DNA of 40,321 nt from Limosilactobacillus gorillae. GTDB taxonomy: Bacteria > Bacillota > Bacilli > Lactobacillales > Lactobacillaceae. The DNA is taken from the NCBI RefSeq assembly GCF_001293735.1, contig NZ_BCAH01000003.1, positions 1-40,321 on the forward strand. The letters run 5' to 3'. The first letter of the stretch is position 1. Each line of letters begins with the position of its first letter. This document shows, one piece after another, positions 26,718 to 35,631 of this stretch. Below the pieces are notes generated by a model. The model worked only from the letters and a program-made list of their open reading frames with translations. It ran no database searches and was not told the origin of the DNA. The translations under genes were made by a program, and so were the position numbers.

Positions 26718-27413
26718 ATGGCTAAATTAGTTTTGATTCGTCACGGGCAAAGTGAATGGAACCTTTCCAACCAATTTACTGGCTGGGTCGATGTTGACTT
26801 GAGCGAGAAGGGGGTTGCCCAAGCAAAGGCTGCTGGGAAGGCCATCAAGGAACACGGACTGGAATTTGATTACGCCTACACTTCTGTTTTGAAGCGGGCA
26901 ATCAAGACCCTCCACTACGCCCTTGAAGAATCTGACCAAATGTGGATCCCAGAATTCAAGACTTGGCGCTTGAATGAACGTCACTACGGGGCATTGCAAG
27001 GTAAGAACAAGGCTGCCGCTGCTGAAAAGTACGGTGACGAACAAGTCCACATTTGGCGCCGTTCTTACGACGTCTTACCGCCACTACTGAGTGCCGATGA
27101 CGAAGGTTCCGCCGCAAAGGACCGTCGTTACGCTGACTTAGACCCGCGTGCCATTCCGGGTGGGGAAAACCTGAAGGTAACCTTGGAACGGGTTATCCCG
27201 CTTTGGCAAGATGAAATTGCCCCGAAGCTCTTGGACGGTAAGAACGTGATCATCGCTGCCCACGGGAACTCCCTGCGTGCTTTGAGTAAGTACATTGAAG
27301 AGATCTCCGATGAAGACATCATGGGTCTTGAAATGGCAACTGGCCAACCGGTAGTTTACGACTTCGATGAAAAGCTGAACGTGCTCAGCAAGGAAAAGTA
27401 CGACATTGATTAA
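26718..27413 (+). CDS. gpmA: 2,3-bisphosphoglycerate-dependent phosphoglycerate mutase
   Basis: A 231-residue glycolytic enzyme interconverting 3- and 2-phosphoglycerate. The phosphorylated His lies in [10 protein letters not shown] at the N-terminus, the catalytic Glu in [12 protein letters not shown], and the second His in [10 protein letters not shown]. Codon choice differs from the neighbours, with more of the preferred codons of strongly expressed genes (for example frequent GGT, CGT and GAA). The ATG follows AAGAAAGAGG. It has its own strong promoter and terminator, so it is a single-gene unit. Confidence 0.96.
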   Translation: MAKLVLIRHGQSEWNLSNQFTGWVDVDLSEKGVAQAKAAGKAIKEHGLEFDYAYTSVLKRAIKTLHYALEESDQMWIPEFKTWRLNERHYGALQGKNKAAAAEKYGDEQVHIWRRSYDVLPPLLSADDEGSAAKDRRYADLDPRAIPGGENLKVTLERVIPLWQDEIAPKLLDGKNVIIAAHGNSLRALSKYIEEISDEDIMGLEMATGQPVVYDFDEKLNVLSKEKYDID

Positions 27414-27436
27414 TAACTTATAAATCAACGGAAACG

Positions 27437-27466
27437 AGGCCGTCTCTTTGTTGGGGCGGCCTTTTT
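27437..27466 (+). terminator. Terminator of gpmA
   Basis: AGGCCG pairs with CGGCCT, with a mostly unpaired CTC/GGG extension inside, followed by TTTTT. It ends only 11 bases before the ribosome binding site of the next gene. Confidence 0.8.
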
Positions 27467-27492
27467 CGATATTAATAAAGGAGGACAGACCG

Positions 27493-28671
27493 ATGAAAAT
27501 GGAAGACCATATGCGCACCAACCTCAAGCAGGTCCCAACGATGAAGATTTTTGACTTTGCCCTTTTCACTAAGTCAATTGACGACATTATTGAATTGACG
27601 ATTGGGGAACCGGATTTAAACACCCCAGAACACGTCAAGCAAGCTGGGATTGCCGCAATTCAAAATAACCATACCCACTACGCTCCGCAACGGGGGACGG
27701 CCGGGCTACTGGCGGCCATCAGTGATACCGTGGCGGCGAAGACTGGCAAGGTGTACGATCCAGCGGCCGAAATCTTAGTAACCAATGGGGTAACCGAGGG
27801 AGCCTACGCTGCGGTTACGGCAATCACCAATCCTGGTGACGTGATCCTAGTCCCCACACCGACTTTTTCGATTTACACGGCCGACACCGCCATTGCCGGT
27901 GGGACAGCCGTTGAAGTCGACACGTCCAAGACGGGCTTTCGCTTGACCCCGGAATTAGTTCAGTCCTACCTCGATAAGTACGGCGACCGGGTCAAGGGGC
28001 TGGTGGTGGTTAACCCAACTAACCCAACTGGGGTCGCAATGAATCAAGAGGAGCTTGACGCGATTGCGGACGTGGTTCGTGACAAGCCAATTTTTGTCTT
28101 AGCTGATGAGATTTACGACCAACTGACATACAGTCAAGAGGACGGTACCTACCCGTCAATAGTTAAATCCTTACCGGAGCAAACGATTCTCTTGAACGGG
28201 TTCTCCAAGTCCTACGCGATGACTGGCTGGCGGGTTGCTTACATGTGTGCCCCAAAGCCGATCACCGATGAGCTCTTTAAGGTCCACGGCTTTGCGGTAA
28301 CTGACGTGGCAACTTTTGTTCAGGATGCAGCCGAAGAGGCCCTAAGAAACGGGAAGGACGATCCTAAGGCGATGCGGGATAAGTACCAAGAACGCCGTGA
28401 CGTCTTATATCAGGGGCTAAAGGATCTAGGGTGGAAAACCACCAATCCAGAAGGGGCGTTTTACATTTTTGCCAAAATTCCGGCCTACTTAGAACAAGAT
28501 GACGAGAAGTTTGCCTACGACCTGGCCAAGGAGGGCAAGGTGGCGGTAACGCCGGGCTCATACTTTGGTGCCGGTGGGGAAGGGTACGTTCGTTTCTCAT
28601 ACGCCACTGATCTGGCTAAAATTGAGCGTGCCCTGCCGCGGTTGGCAAAATACTGCCGGGATCACCAGTAA
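27493..28671 (+). CDS. Class I/II PLP-dependent aminotransferase (PatA/AraT-like)
   Basis: A 392-residue fold-type I aminotransferase. The PLP lysine is Lys239 in NGFSKSYAMTGWRVAYM. Other marks are VTNGVTEGAYAA, NPTNPTGVA and LADEIYDQLTY. It resembles the PatA/AraT group acting on aromatic or lysine-family precursors, but the substrate cannot be fixed. ATG 27493 follows AAAGGAGGA by 7 bases. The frame stays open upstream through the gpmA terminator without a ribosome binding site. No independent promoter fits between that terminator and the start, so it may depend on read-through from gpmA. Confidence 0.85.
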   Translation: MKMEDHMRTNLKQVPTMKIFDFALFTKSIDDIIELTIGEPDLNTPEHVKQAGIAAIQNNHTHYAPQRGTAGLLAAISDTVAAKTGKVYDPAAEILVTNGVTEGAYAAVTAITNPGDVILVPTPTFSIYTADTAIAGGTAVEVDTSKTGFRLTPELVQSYLDKYGDRVKGLVVVNPTNPTGVAMNQEELDAIADVVRDKPIFVLADEIYDQLTYSQEDGTYPSIVKSLPEQTILLNGFSKSYAMTGWRVAYMCAPKPITDELFKVHGFAVTDVATFVQDAAEEALRNGKDDPKAMRDKYQERRDVLYQGLKDLGWKTTNPEGAFYIFAKIPAYLEQDDEKFAYDLAKEGKVAVTPGSYFGAGGEGYVRFSYATDLAKIERALPRLAKYCRDHQ

Positions 28672-28686
28672 AGATTGAACCTTTTA

Positions 28687-28726
28687 TAGCGATTTAGTTA
28701 GGAAAGTTTAAAGGACCTAACCGCTA
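28687..28726 (+). other. Hairpin after the aminotransferase gene
   Basis: TAGCG..GTTAGG pairs with CCTAAC-CGCTA with a five-base bulge. No T-run follows, so termination here is doubtful. Confidence 0.35.
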
Positions 28727-28737
28727 GCCCCCCATTC

Positions 28738-28746
28738 TGTTATGAT
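28738..28746 (+). promoter_or_regulatory. Extended -10 promoter of the DUF975 gene
   Basis: TG-T-TATGAT lies 38 bases before the start codon. No convincing -35 is present. Confidence 0.4.
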
Positions 28747-28784
28747 TGAAGGTAATCATTTTTAATAGGGGAGAGATTGCAATA

Positions 28785-29720
28785 ATGAATATTCTTTCAA
28801 GGGTGCCGCTTAAGGCATTTTCGGCTAAATTAAAGGACTTAGTGAAGCCGGGTTACACCAAGGCCATGTGGCCAATCGGGGGCTTTTTCCTGATTTACAT
28901 TGCCTTAACGGCGCTGTTAGCTTACGTGGACCTATCCTTTGTCAGCACCTTGTACATGAACTTGATGATGCTGATGTACGGGATGGCAAGTACTTCTGGG
29001 ATCTTATTGGCCCTGGCAGAACTGTTGGGAGCCTTTGCCCTGATCATCGCACTAGGTTTTTGGTTTAGCTTTATCACCACGGCGGTGACCTTTACCTATC
29101 AAGACCGGCTGCAAAACCCAGATGTGGCAGTTAGTCCAAGTTCAATTTGGCAAAACTTCAAGCACCTGCGTAAGAACCAATTATGGCGGATCAGCCTTTA
29201 CGCGGGCCTGTACATCTTCTTGTGGACCCTGCCGCTGACGATTGTGGGCAGCCTGGTTGCTAAGTATACCTGGGCGGTCCTGATCGTACGGGTGCTTAAC
29301 TACCTGATTGTTTTGTGGAAGTCATATGAATACTCCCAAGCAGTTCTCTTGTACCGGGAAAAGCAACCGTCCTTTTTGGGTCAATCAATGCGCCACGCCC
29401 TGACGGCCAGCCGCCGCTTCATGGGTGGGCTGAAGATCAACTGGTTCTTACTTCAGCTAGTCTTAGTGGCCCTGCCAATCCTGGTATGGAGTGCCATCTT
29501 TGGTGCAGTTGCCTACTACGGTATCTACACGGCAACCTACTTCTTCATGTACCTTGGTTACGCCCTAATCGTACTGGGGATCACGGCTTACTTACCAGTG
29601 ACCTTTGCATCTAGCGCCCTCTTCTACGAGGAAGCCAAGAAGCAGATCAAGGTTGACGAAGACTTTAACGGCCTCTTCAAGCCGGTCGAAGAACTGACTG
29701 GAGAAGCCTACCGCAACTAA
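28785..29720 (+). CDS. DUF975 family integral membrane protein
   Basis: A 311-residue membrane protein with about six hydrophobic helices, of the DUF975 family found across lactobacilli and other Firmicutes. Typical is the cytoplasmic loop between the second and third helix pairs, followed by VLWKSYEYSQAVLLYRE near residue 190. The role of the family is unknown. The start ATG 28785 follows GGGGAGAG. An in-frame ATG at 28746 overlaps the promoter and is unlikely. It is a single gene closed by a long terminator. Confidence 0.82.
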   Translation: MNILSRVPLKAFSAKLKDLVKPGYTKAMWPIGGFFLIYIALTALLAYVDLSFVSTLYMNLMMLMYGMASTSGILLALAELLGAFALIIALGFWFSFITTAVTFTYQDRLQNPDVAVSPSSIWQNFKHLRKNQLWRISLYAGLYIFLWTLPLTIVGSLVAKYTWAVLIVRVLNYLIVLWKSYEYSQAVLLYREKQPSFLGQSMRHALTASRRFMGGLKINWFLLQLVLVALPILVWSAIFGAVAYYGIYTATYFFMYLGYALIVLGITAYLPVTFASSALFYEEAKKQIKVDEDFNGLFKPVEELTGEAYRN

Positions 29721-29741
29721 ATAACCAAACCTTAACTTAAT

Positions 29742-29805
29742 AAGCTCCCACCGGGAAATGGGGTGGCCAATGTTTTTATGGCCGACCAGTCTGGTGGGGG
29801 CTTTT
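29742..29805 (+). terminator. Terminator after the DUF975 gene
   Basis: AAGCTCCCACC pairs with GGTGGGGGCTT across a large loop that itself holds a TGGCC/GGCC(A) hairpin, followed by TTTT. It isolates the copper operon promoter. Confidence 0.7.
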
Positions 29806-29825
29806 AAATTGGGGAAATTTTATCG

Positions 29826-29854
29826 TTGACATTTGTAAACGGTGCTCCTATACT
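29826..29854 (+). promoter_or_regulatory. Copper operon promoter
   Basis: A consensus TTGACA (29826-29831), a 17-base spacer and TATACT (29849-29854). It is among the strongest promoters in the window and must be kept in check by repression. Confidence 0.85.
29828..29837. promoter_or_regulatory. CopY-type operator 1, overlapping the -35
   Basis: GACATTTGTA differs in one base from the cop box TACANNTGTA and covers the second half of the -35. Confidence 0.65.
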
Positions 29855-29866
29855 GAAGGTGAAATT

Positions 29867-29876
29867 TACAAATGTA
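29867..29876. promoter_or_regulatory. CopY-type operator 2, downstream of the -10
   Basis: TACAAATGTA is a perfect cop box with symmetric TT/AA flanks, 39 bases from operator 1. The two frame the promoter as in known CopY-controlled operons. No copY gene is present in the window, so the repressor must be encoded elsewhere. Confidence 0.75.
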
Positions 29877-29895
29877 AACGAAAGGGGGGCTAAGG

Positions 29896-30267
29896 ATGGC
29901 CCAAGTACTCGTTGCAATTGGGGGATTAATCTTAATTGGCGCCATTTGCTGGTGGTTTTTTGCCAAGCATGAGGCCAAGGTTGGCCGGGCCACAATGGAA
30001 GGGGATCACCAGGTAGCCACGGTGGTGGTTAACGGTGGCTACACCCCTAGTACCGTGGTTTTAAAGAAGGGCGTTGCCGGGTCAGTTAAGTTCGAAATGA
30101 ATGATTCAACCGCCTGTTTATCACACGTAGTCTTTGAGCAGCTTGGTCAAAACCTAGATCTGACCAAGCAGAAAACGACCACCGTTACAATTCCTACGGA
30201 TCAGGCGGGGGAATTCAACTACGCCTGTGGAATGGATATGTTTCATGGTAAGGTCATTGTTAAATAA
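29896..30267 (+). CDS. Membrane-anchored cupredoxin-like copper protein
   Basis: A 123-residue protein with one N-terminal membrane helix (about residues 3-23) and a cupredoxin-like beta-sandwich behind it. Likely copper ligands are the Cys and His of ACLSH and the Cys and Met residues of YACGMDMFHGK near the C-terminus. It is a paralogue of the next gene. Two cop boxes flank its promoter, and the operon ends with a copper ATPase. I infer that it binds Cu(I) at the membrane and passes it to the ATPase or shields the cell. With a short charged N-terminus and the hydrophobic helix, the domain could face outward. The orientation is not certain. Confidence 0.8.
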   Translation: MAQVLVAIGGLILIGAICWWFFAKHEAKVGRATMEGDHQVATVVVNGGYTPSTVVLKKGVAGSVKFEMNDSTACLSHVVFEQLGQNLDLTKQKTTTVTIPTDQAGEFNYACGMDMFHGKVIVK

Positions 30268-30283
30268 CTAGGAGGAATTAAAA

Positions 30284-30592
30284 ATGGGATTATTCGATCG
30301 TTTTAAAAAGCCAGCTGTTAACGAAAATGGTGAACAAGTTGTCAAAGTCATTGTTGACGGGGGTTACAAGCCTGAAACCGTCCACTTGGCCAAGGGGGTG
30401 CCTGCAAAGCTGGTCTTTGAACGGGTTAGCGACAAGGGCTGCTTAGAGGTGGTCCACTCCCCTCAAATGGGCTTTGAGGCTAACTTGCCCTTAAACCAGG
30501 AAGTTACGTTTGACGTTAAAACCGACCAGGCTGGTGAGTACGGCTTTGCCTGCGGGATGGACATGTTTAAGGGAAAGGTCGTCGTTAAGTAA
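30284..30592 (+). CDS. Soluble cupredoxin-like copper protein
   Basis: A 102-residue cytosolic version of the preceding protein, without a membrane helix. Instead it has a short charged N-terminus, [12 protein letters not shown]. Both share the GGY.P.TV...KGV, DQAGE and CGMDMF.GK.(V/I)VK elements. The first Cys lies in KGCLEVVHS, with a His four residues on. AGGAGG is well placed before its ATG. Its stop codon overlaps the start of the ATPase (TAATG). A role as a cytosolic copper chaperone replacing the missing HMA domain of the ATPase is a reasonable inference. Confidence 0.8.
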   Translation: MGLFDRFKKPAVNENGEQVVKVIVDGGYKPETVHLAKGVPAKLVFERVSDKGCLEVVHSPQMGFEANLPLNQEVTFDVKTDQAGEYGFACGMDMFKGKVVVK

Positions 30593-32511
30593 TGAGACAC
30601 CTCACCAGCCTAAAACGATTTTGGCTCTGCCTGGTCCTAACGATTCCGATGCTGGTGCAGATGGTGGCGATGCTGTGGGGCTGGATGATGCCGGCCTATA
30701 ACTGGGTGGCCCTTATCACCACCACCTTGATCATCATCATTGGGGCCTGGCCCTACTGGAAGAGTGCCTGGGCGGCTTTTTTACAACACAACGCCAACAT
30801 GAACACCCTGGTGGCGATCGGCACGGCGGTGGCTTACCTGTACAGCCTCTTTGCCATGCTGACCGGGCGGGCGGTTTACTTTGAATCGGCTGCCTTCATC
30901 ACCACCTTTGTTTTGCTCGGAGATGCGATGGAGGAACGGATGCACCAAAACGCATCCGGGGCCCTAAAGAAGCTCCTCGATCTGCAGGTTAAAGAAGCGG
31001 AGGTCCTTCGCGACGGGCAATACGTTAAGGTGCCACTCGATCAGGTGGTCAAAGGCGATCTGCTTCGGGTGCGTCCGGGAGAAAAGGTTCCCGTTGACGG
31101 GCAAATCACGTCCGGCACCACGACGATCGACGAGGCAATGGTGACCGGGGAGAGCATGCCAGTTCAAAAGGAAGTCGGCGACTTGGTAATTGGCGCGACG
31201 ATCAACCGGGCTGGGACCTTCCAGTTTCGGGCTCAAAAGGTTGGCGCCGATACGATGCTCGCTCAAATCGTCGAGATGGTTAAGAAGGCCCAATCCAGCC
31301 ACGCGCCGATTCAGCGGCTGACTGACCGAATTGCTCGCCTCTTCGTTCCGACGGTCTTGATTATCGCCATTCTCACCTTCGTAATCTGGTTTAGCTTTCT
31401 ACACGCCAGCGCTGTTTCGGCGATGCTTTACGCCGTCGCTGTGATTGTGATCGCCTGTCCGTGTGCGTTGGGGTTAGCCACGCCAACTGCCCTAATGGTT
31501 GGGGTCGGCCGGGCCGCTAAGCTAGGGGTCTTGATCAAGGATGGTGAAGCCCTGGAGGCCGTTAACAAGGTCAAGACGGTCGTCTTTGATAAGACCGGTA
31601 CGATTACGGTTGGCAAGCCTCAGGTGACCGACGTGGTGGGCGATCCCAAGACGCTAGCGCTTGCTGCTTCGTTAGAGGACGCCTCCGAACACCCGCTAGC
31701 CTTGGCGGTGGTTAAAAAGGCGCAAGAAGATGGAGCCGCCCTTTTGACCATAAGCGACTTTAAAAATGTGGCCGGTCAAGGAGTGATTGCTAAGCTGGCG
31801 GGCCAAGAGGTCCGGGTCGGCAGCGCCCGGCTGATGGAAGGGCTTGACTGGCCCGCCGCACTCAAGAACCAGGCCGGGGTACTTCAGGATCAAGCTAAAA
31901 CCGTGGTTCTGGTGGCTAAAGGAACCGCCGTGATCGGGCTAATTGCCATTCAAGATGTCGCTAAGCCAGGGGCCAAGCAGGCAATTGGCGCCCTGAAGGC
32001 CCGCGGGCTGAAGACGGTCATGCTAACGGGGGATAACGCCCAGGTGGCCCAGGCGATTGCTGATCAGGTTGGGATTGACCAGGTTATCGCCGGGGTTCTG
32101 CCTAACGAAAAGGCGGACCACGTCAAGGCCCTAGAAGAAGGGGGCCCGGTAGCCTTCGTCGGCGACGGGGTTAACGATGCTCCGGCCCTAACCAGCGCCA
32201 CCGTGGGGATTGCCATGGGGAGCGGGACCGATGTGGCGATCGAATCAGGCTCAATCGTCCTGGTTCAAAACGACCTTAACGGGGTTGTCCGGGCGTTGGA
32301 CCTTTCACAAAAGACCTTCAACCGGATTAAGCTCAACTTGTTCTGGGCGTTAATCTACAACTTGATCGGAATCCCGATTGCCGCTGGCTGCTTTGTCCTT
32401 TGGGGCTTGCATTTAAGCCCGGAAGTAGCAGCCCTTGCAATGGCCTTCTCTTCCGTTTCGGTGGTCTCGTCATCGCTGTTGCTGAATCGCACTAAAATTC
32501 AAGGCGACTAG
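30592..32511 (+). CDS. copA: Copper-translocating P1B-type ATPase without N-terminal metal-binding domain
   Basis: A 639-residue heavy-metal ATPase exporting copper. The metal-site CPC is at residues 289-291 in [14 protein letters not shown]. The phosphorylated Asp333 lies in [12 protein letters not shown] marks the actuator domain, SEHPLA the nucleotide domain, and [10 protein letters not shown] the hinge. The last helices carry YN and MAFSS, which define the Cu(I) subgroup. It starts directly at the first membrane helix and has no CxxC-containing HMA or His-rich N-terminal domain. This is unusual for CopA, and two cupredoxin genes stand upstream instead. Translation is coupled to the second cupredoxin by one base of overlap. 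Confidence 0.92.
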   Translation: MRHLTSLKRFWLCLVLTIPMLVQMVAMLWGWMMPAYNWVALITTTLIIIIGAWPYWKSAWAAFLQHNANMNTLVAIGTAVAYLYSLFAMLTGRAVYFESAAFITTFVLLGDAMEERMHQNASGALKKLLDLQVKEAEVLRDGQYVKVPLDQVVKGDLLRVRPGEKVPVDGQITSGTTTIDEAMVTGESMPVQKEVGDLVIGATINRAGTFQFRAQKVGADTMLAQIVEMVKKAQSSHAPIQRLTDRIARLFVPTVLIIAILTFVIWFSFLHASAVSAMLYAVAVIVIACPCALGLATPTALMVGVGRAAKLGVLIKDGEALEAVNKVKTVVFDKTGTITVGKPQVTDVVGDPKTLALAASLEDASEHPLALAVVKKAQEDGAALLTISDFKNVAGQGVIAKLAGQEVRVGSARLMEGLDWPAALKNQAGVLQDQAKTVVLVAKGTAVIGLIAIQDVAKPGAKQAIGALKARGLKTVMLTGDNAQVAQAIADQVGIDQVIAGVLPNEKADHVKALEEGGPVAFVGDGVNDAPALTSATVGIAMGSGTDVAIESGSIVLVQNDLNGVVRALDLSQKTFNRIKLNLFWALIYNLIGIPIAAGCFVLWGLHLSPEVAALAMAFSSVSVVSSSLLLNRTKIQGD

Positions 32512-32514
32512 TAA

Positions 32515-32546
32515 AAAGGAGTACCCAGGCCGGGTGCTCCTTTTTT
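32515..32546 (+). terminator. Terminator of the copper operon
   Basis: AAAGGAG-ACCC pairs with GGGT-CTCCTTT around a short loop, followed by TTTTTT. Confidence 0.88.
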
Positions 32547-32563
32547 ACTTACTTTTTTGCGGC

Positions 32564-32591
32564 TTGATCATTTCAAATTCACGCCTATAAT
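32564..32591 (+). promoter_or_regulatory. Promoter of the MFS transporter gene
   Basis: TTGATC (32564-32569), a 16-base spacer and a perfect TATAAT (32586-32591), then an AAGGAGGAA ribosome binding site. Confidence 0.72.
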
Positions 32592-32616
32592 AACTACTAT
32601 TTAAGGAGGAATTTGA

Positions 32617-33999
32617 ATGGAAAAAAACAGCAACGCCATTCCGGCCCCGGTGATCGCTGCCGTTTTGGCAACCGGACTCTTATCCTTTTCCGGGGTGATT
32701 GTGGAAACGGCCATGAATATCGCCTTCCCGACCCTGATGCGGGAATTTCACGTTTCGACCAGCACCGTCCAGTGGATGACGTCGATTTACCTGTTAGTTG
32801 TCGCCATTATCGTCCCCTTGTCGGCAATTTTTAAGCGCGCCTACCCGATTAAGCGTCTCTTCTTAATTGCCAACCTAGCCTTTTTTGGCGGGATTTTAAT
32901 TGACGTGGCAGCGCCCAGCTTTGGGTGGCTCTTGATCGGCCGGGCGGTTCAAGGGGTAGGAACTGGGATCGCTTTGCCCCTGATGTTTAACATCATCTTG
33001 GAGCAGGTTCCCAGACAAAGGGTCGGGCTGATGATGGGCCTGGCCAACATGATCACTGGGATTGCTCCCGCCATCGGCCCAACCTTTGGGGGACTTGTGG
33101 TCGACGCTTTAGGCTGGCGTCACATTTTTTACTTTCTGATCCCGCTGTTGATCCTATCGCTGATTTTAGGTAACTGGGGGATTCGGCAGGTCAGTACTTT
33201 GGAAAGGGCGCCGATCGATTGGCTCTCGCTTTGCCTAATCGCCGTCTTCTTCACCGGCTTGATGCTAGGCTTTTCTAACTTGGCTAGTGAGCCCTTTTGG
33301 AGCATGCAGGTATTTGGCAGCCTCCTGCTTGGCCTGGTGGGGATGGCAATGCTGGTATGGCGCTCATTTTCAATTAAAACGCCGATTTTAAACCTACGTC
33401 TCTTTTGCAACCAGCGCTTTAGCGGCCACGTTTTAGGCTTTTTCCTTACTCAGATTATCTCCTTGGGTTTTGCCTTTCTCTTACCTAATTACATCCAGTT
33501 GGTTAACCACAACACCGCCCTTTTGGCCGGGTTAGTGGTCTTACCAGCTGGGGTGGCTGGGGCCCTGTGTGGTCCCCTGGGCGGGCGAATGTTTGACCGC
33601 CTTGGCGCCCGGCGCCCGATCATGTTCGGGGTCAGTGCCTGCCTCTTATCCTTAGTTATCTTCACCCTATTTGCTCGCCACATGTCCAACACCTTTATCG
33701 TCCCGGTTTACATTCTGTACATGGGCGGGATGGGAACCTGCATGGGTTCGGTAATGACCAGTGCCTTACGGACACTAACGGACGGCCAGCAAACTGATGG
33801 AAACGCCATTTTAAATACCCTTCAGCAATTTGCCGGGGCGATGGGAACTTCGCTAAGTGCTATGGTAGTGGCCAAGAGTCAGCTCCACCTAGCCGGCAGC
33901 CAGGCCTACACAACGGCGGTCGGGACCCAAAATGCCTTTATAATGCTAACGGTTCTGATTGTGGTTGTCTGGCTAAGCTACTACCGAGTCGTTAAATAG
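32617..33999 (+). CDS. MFS multidrug exporter (DHA2 / EmrB-QacA type)
   Basis: A 460-residue transporter with about 14 hydrophobic helices, typical of the drug:proton antiporter-2 family. The N-terminal helix contains the ETAMNIAFPTLMREF stretch, in which the usual D of the family ("vDxtIvnvALP") is replaced. The IGRAVQGVGTGIALPLMFN motif marks helix 4, and ANMITGIAPAIGPTFGG is motif C of antiporters. Substrate unknown; drug or toxic-compound export is inferred from the family. It stands alone between terminators and has its own promoter. Confidence 0.87.
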   Translation: MEKNSNAIPAPVIAAVLATGLLSFSGVIVETAMNIAFPTLMREFHVSTSTVQWMTSIYLLVVAIIVPLSAIFKRAYPIKRLFLIANLAFFGGILIDVAAPSFGWLLIGRAVQGVGTGIALPLMFNIILEQVPRQRVGLMMGLANMITGIAPAIGPTFGGLVVDALGWRHIFYFLIPLLILSLILGNWGIRQVSTLERAPIDWLSLCLIAVFFTGLMLGFSNLASEPFWSMQVFGSLLLGLVGMAMLVWRSFSIKTPILNLRLFCNQRFSGHVLGFFLTQIISLGFAFLLPNYIQLVNHNTALLAGLVVLPAGVAGALCGPLGGRMFDRLGARRPIMFGVSACLLSLVIFTLFARHMSNTFIVPVYILYMGGMGTCMGSVMTSALRTLTDGQQTDGNAILNTLQQFAGAMGTSLSAMVVAKSQLHLAGSQAYTTAVGTQNAFIMLTVLIVVVWLSYYRVVK

Positions 34000-34000
34000 T

Positions 34001-34036
34001 AAAAGAGAGCACCCTTAAGTCAGGGCGCTCTCTTTT
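34001..34036. terminator. Bidirectional terminator between the MFS and deoxyribosyltransferase genes
   Basis: AAAAGAGAGC-CCCT pairs with AGGG-GCTCTCTTTT around a short loop. The A-run and T-run make it work for both convergent genes. Confidence 0.9.
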
Positions 34037-34039
34037 CAG

Positions 34040-34516
34040 TTAGAAGACCTTCATGTCGGTCCACTGGGTTGGTAAGTTGTTAAAGTCGTAGGTAGCCAGA
34101 CCCGCTTCAATCTTATCGCCGGTGAACATGGCGGTGTGGGAACGGGCAAGCATCAAGTTGAGGGCATTATCTGGGTGGAACTGGGCCATCACAACCGGGA
34201 TGTTCCAGGCCCACGCGGCCCCGACTTCAAAGACCGTCCCGCAGTCCGGTTCGGCGTTTCCCTCTTCGTACTTGTAGTCGGTGATGGCAACTACTACGTC
34301 GGCCCGCTTAACCTGGCGCATGTCGGTGGCGAAGACAGTGTCTTGCCAGTCGCGGGAGCCAAATTCAAGCCCCTCAGCCTGGTGTTCCTGGGGATTATAG
34401 ATCCCAGTCGGGTCAACGGTCGGGTTTTTCTTTAAGGCAGCCATGACGATGTCGATACGTTCTTTTTGCTCCGGGGAGAAAAAGGGGCTGGCCAGGTAAA
34501 TCTTGTTTTGATACAT
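34040..34516 (-). CDS. ntd: Nucleoside 2-deoxyribosyltransferase
   Basis: A 158-residue enzyme of the lactobacillus nucleoside deoxyribosyltransferase family. It moves deoxyribose between purine and pyrimidine bases in nucleotide salvage. Marks are IYLASPFFSPEQ at the N-terminus, RADVVVAITDY with substrate-binding Asp residues near 73-80, and the nucleophile Glu97 in GTVFEVGAAWAWN. The length is normal. The minus-strand ATG at 34516 follows GGAAGGA. It is a single gene. It complements the de novo purine cluster, but is not adjacent to it. Confidence 0.93.
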   Translation of the reverse strand: MYQNKIYLASPFFSPEQKERIDIVMAALKKNPTVDPTGIYNPQEHQAEGLEFGSRDWQDTVFATDMRQVKRADVVVAITDYKYEEGNAEPDCGTVFEVGAAWAWNIPVVMAQFHPDNALNLMLARSHTAMFTGDKIEAGLATYDFNNLPTQWTDMKVF

Positions 34517-34547
34517 GTGTGGTTTCCTTCCTTAACTTGGTAGTTCC

Positions 34548-34553
34548 ATTATA
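34548..34553 (-). promoter_or_regulatory. -10 element of the deoxyribosyltransferase gene
   Basis: A perfect TATAAT on the minus strand 31 bases before the start codon. The -35 is weak. The remaining bases to 34666 show nothing else. Confidence 0.5.
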
Positions 34554-34666
34554 AGGGATTTCTTTGATCGGAAAGTAGACCCAATTTGAAAACTTATTGG
34601 TAAGACCTTCGATGCAACCTTAATCATGCTACCGGGGCCGTACCAAAACAGCGATTCTCCTTAATT

Positions 34667-34700
34667 AACCCCTGATCCGTTCAAGCGAATGGGGGTTTTT
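34667..34700 (-). terminator. Hairpin at the end of the AraC-type gene
   Basis: AACCCC pairs with GGGGTT and reaches the stop codon of the regulator. On the minus strand the tail is TTAATTAA, on the plus strand TTTTT, so it is a modest terminator in either direction. Confidence 0.5.
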
Positions 34701-35526
34701 ATGACTGGCTTTGCCGATATAAGGTGGGACTAAATCCGGTAGTACGTTTAAAGGCTTTGGAAAAGGTAAAGCTATCTTTATAGCCGACCCGTTCGGCAAT
34801 TTCTTGGATGGGCAGTGATGAGGCAACTAGTTGCTGCTTAGCATCCTCCATGCGTAAATGGTTCAAAAATTGTTGCGGCGTTGCGTTGCTGTTTTGCTTG
34901 AACAGCTCGTAGACATAGGTGTGTGATAAGTGCAGGCCTTGACAAAGATCTTGAATCGTGCAGCCTGTGCTGTAGTTGTCATGCAAATAGTCTAGGGCCA
35001 GCTGAAATTGATCCAGCGCGTGGTGCCGGCTGTTTTGTCGCGGATATTCGGTTAGCAGCTGGTAAAAGGTGCGGTACAGCAATGATTCTGTTAGCATGTT
35101 GTGGCTTAATGACGTGTTGGCGTGCAGCGATTGATATAATTCGCTAAATGCCACGTGAAGCTGGCTGTTTTGAACTTGTCGTAAGTAGTTTTTTTCCATA
35201 AGCTGCGAACCGTTAAGGATTTTACCAATGTTGACGCCTCGCAGGCCGATCCATGCATAGGTCCACGGATCGTATGCGTCAGCTTGATAAAAGCAGGGTA
35301 CCCCCTTGGGAAGAATGAATAGATCGTTCGCCTGGAGCCGGACGCTGGGGTGATTAGCCGTGGAGAAAGTACCGGCGCCCTTCTCAATGTAGTGGATTAC
35401 ATAGTTGTCACGGACGTTGTTCCCCTTAAAGGTATAGTTGGGTTTGCAAGCTTCGCGACCATAAAAAACAACATTAGATTCAAAACTGATGACCGACAGT
35501 GATTGATATTCGCCTTCGAAATTCAT
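34699..35526 (-). CDS. AraC-family regulator of alpha-galactoside use
   Basis: A 275-residue regulator. The N-terminal cupin-like sugar-sensing domain (about 15-150) contains NYVIHYIEKGAGTF and the ILPKGVPCFYQAD turn. The C-terminal double helix-turn-helix (about 175-272) contains GLHLSHTYVYELFKQ and, in the second unit, IAERVGYKDSFTFSKAFKR. It resembles MsmR/RafR activators of raffinose and melibiose genes. ATG 35526 has GAGGAG 7 bases upstream on the minus strand, whereas the codon at 35544 has no such site. It is divergent from lacS-melA, so activation of these genes in response to alpha-galactosides is likely. Confidence 0.88.
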   Translation of the reverse strand: MNFEGEYQSLSVISFESNVVFYGREACKPNYTFKGNNVRDNYVIHYIEKGAGTFSTANHPSVRLQANDLFILPKGVPCFYQADAYDPWTYAWIGLRGVNIGKILNGSQLMEKNYLRQVQNSQLHVAFSELYQSLHANTSLSHNMLTESLLYRTFYQLLTEYPRQNSRHHALDQFQLALDYLHDNYSTGCTIQDLCQGLHLSHTYVYELFKQNSNATPQQFLNHLRMEDAKQQLVASSLPIQEIAERVGYKDSFTFSKAFKRTTGFSPTLYRQSQS

Positions 35527-35631
35527 GCTGCATCTCCTCACCAATATTAATATTTAGTAAGCTTCCTAATGTCAATGCCATAGCATCCATTTGATCATAA
35601 TACCGGTTTATCAATGATTTAAAACTTATCA

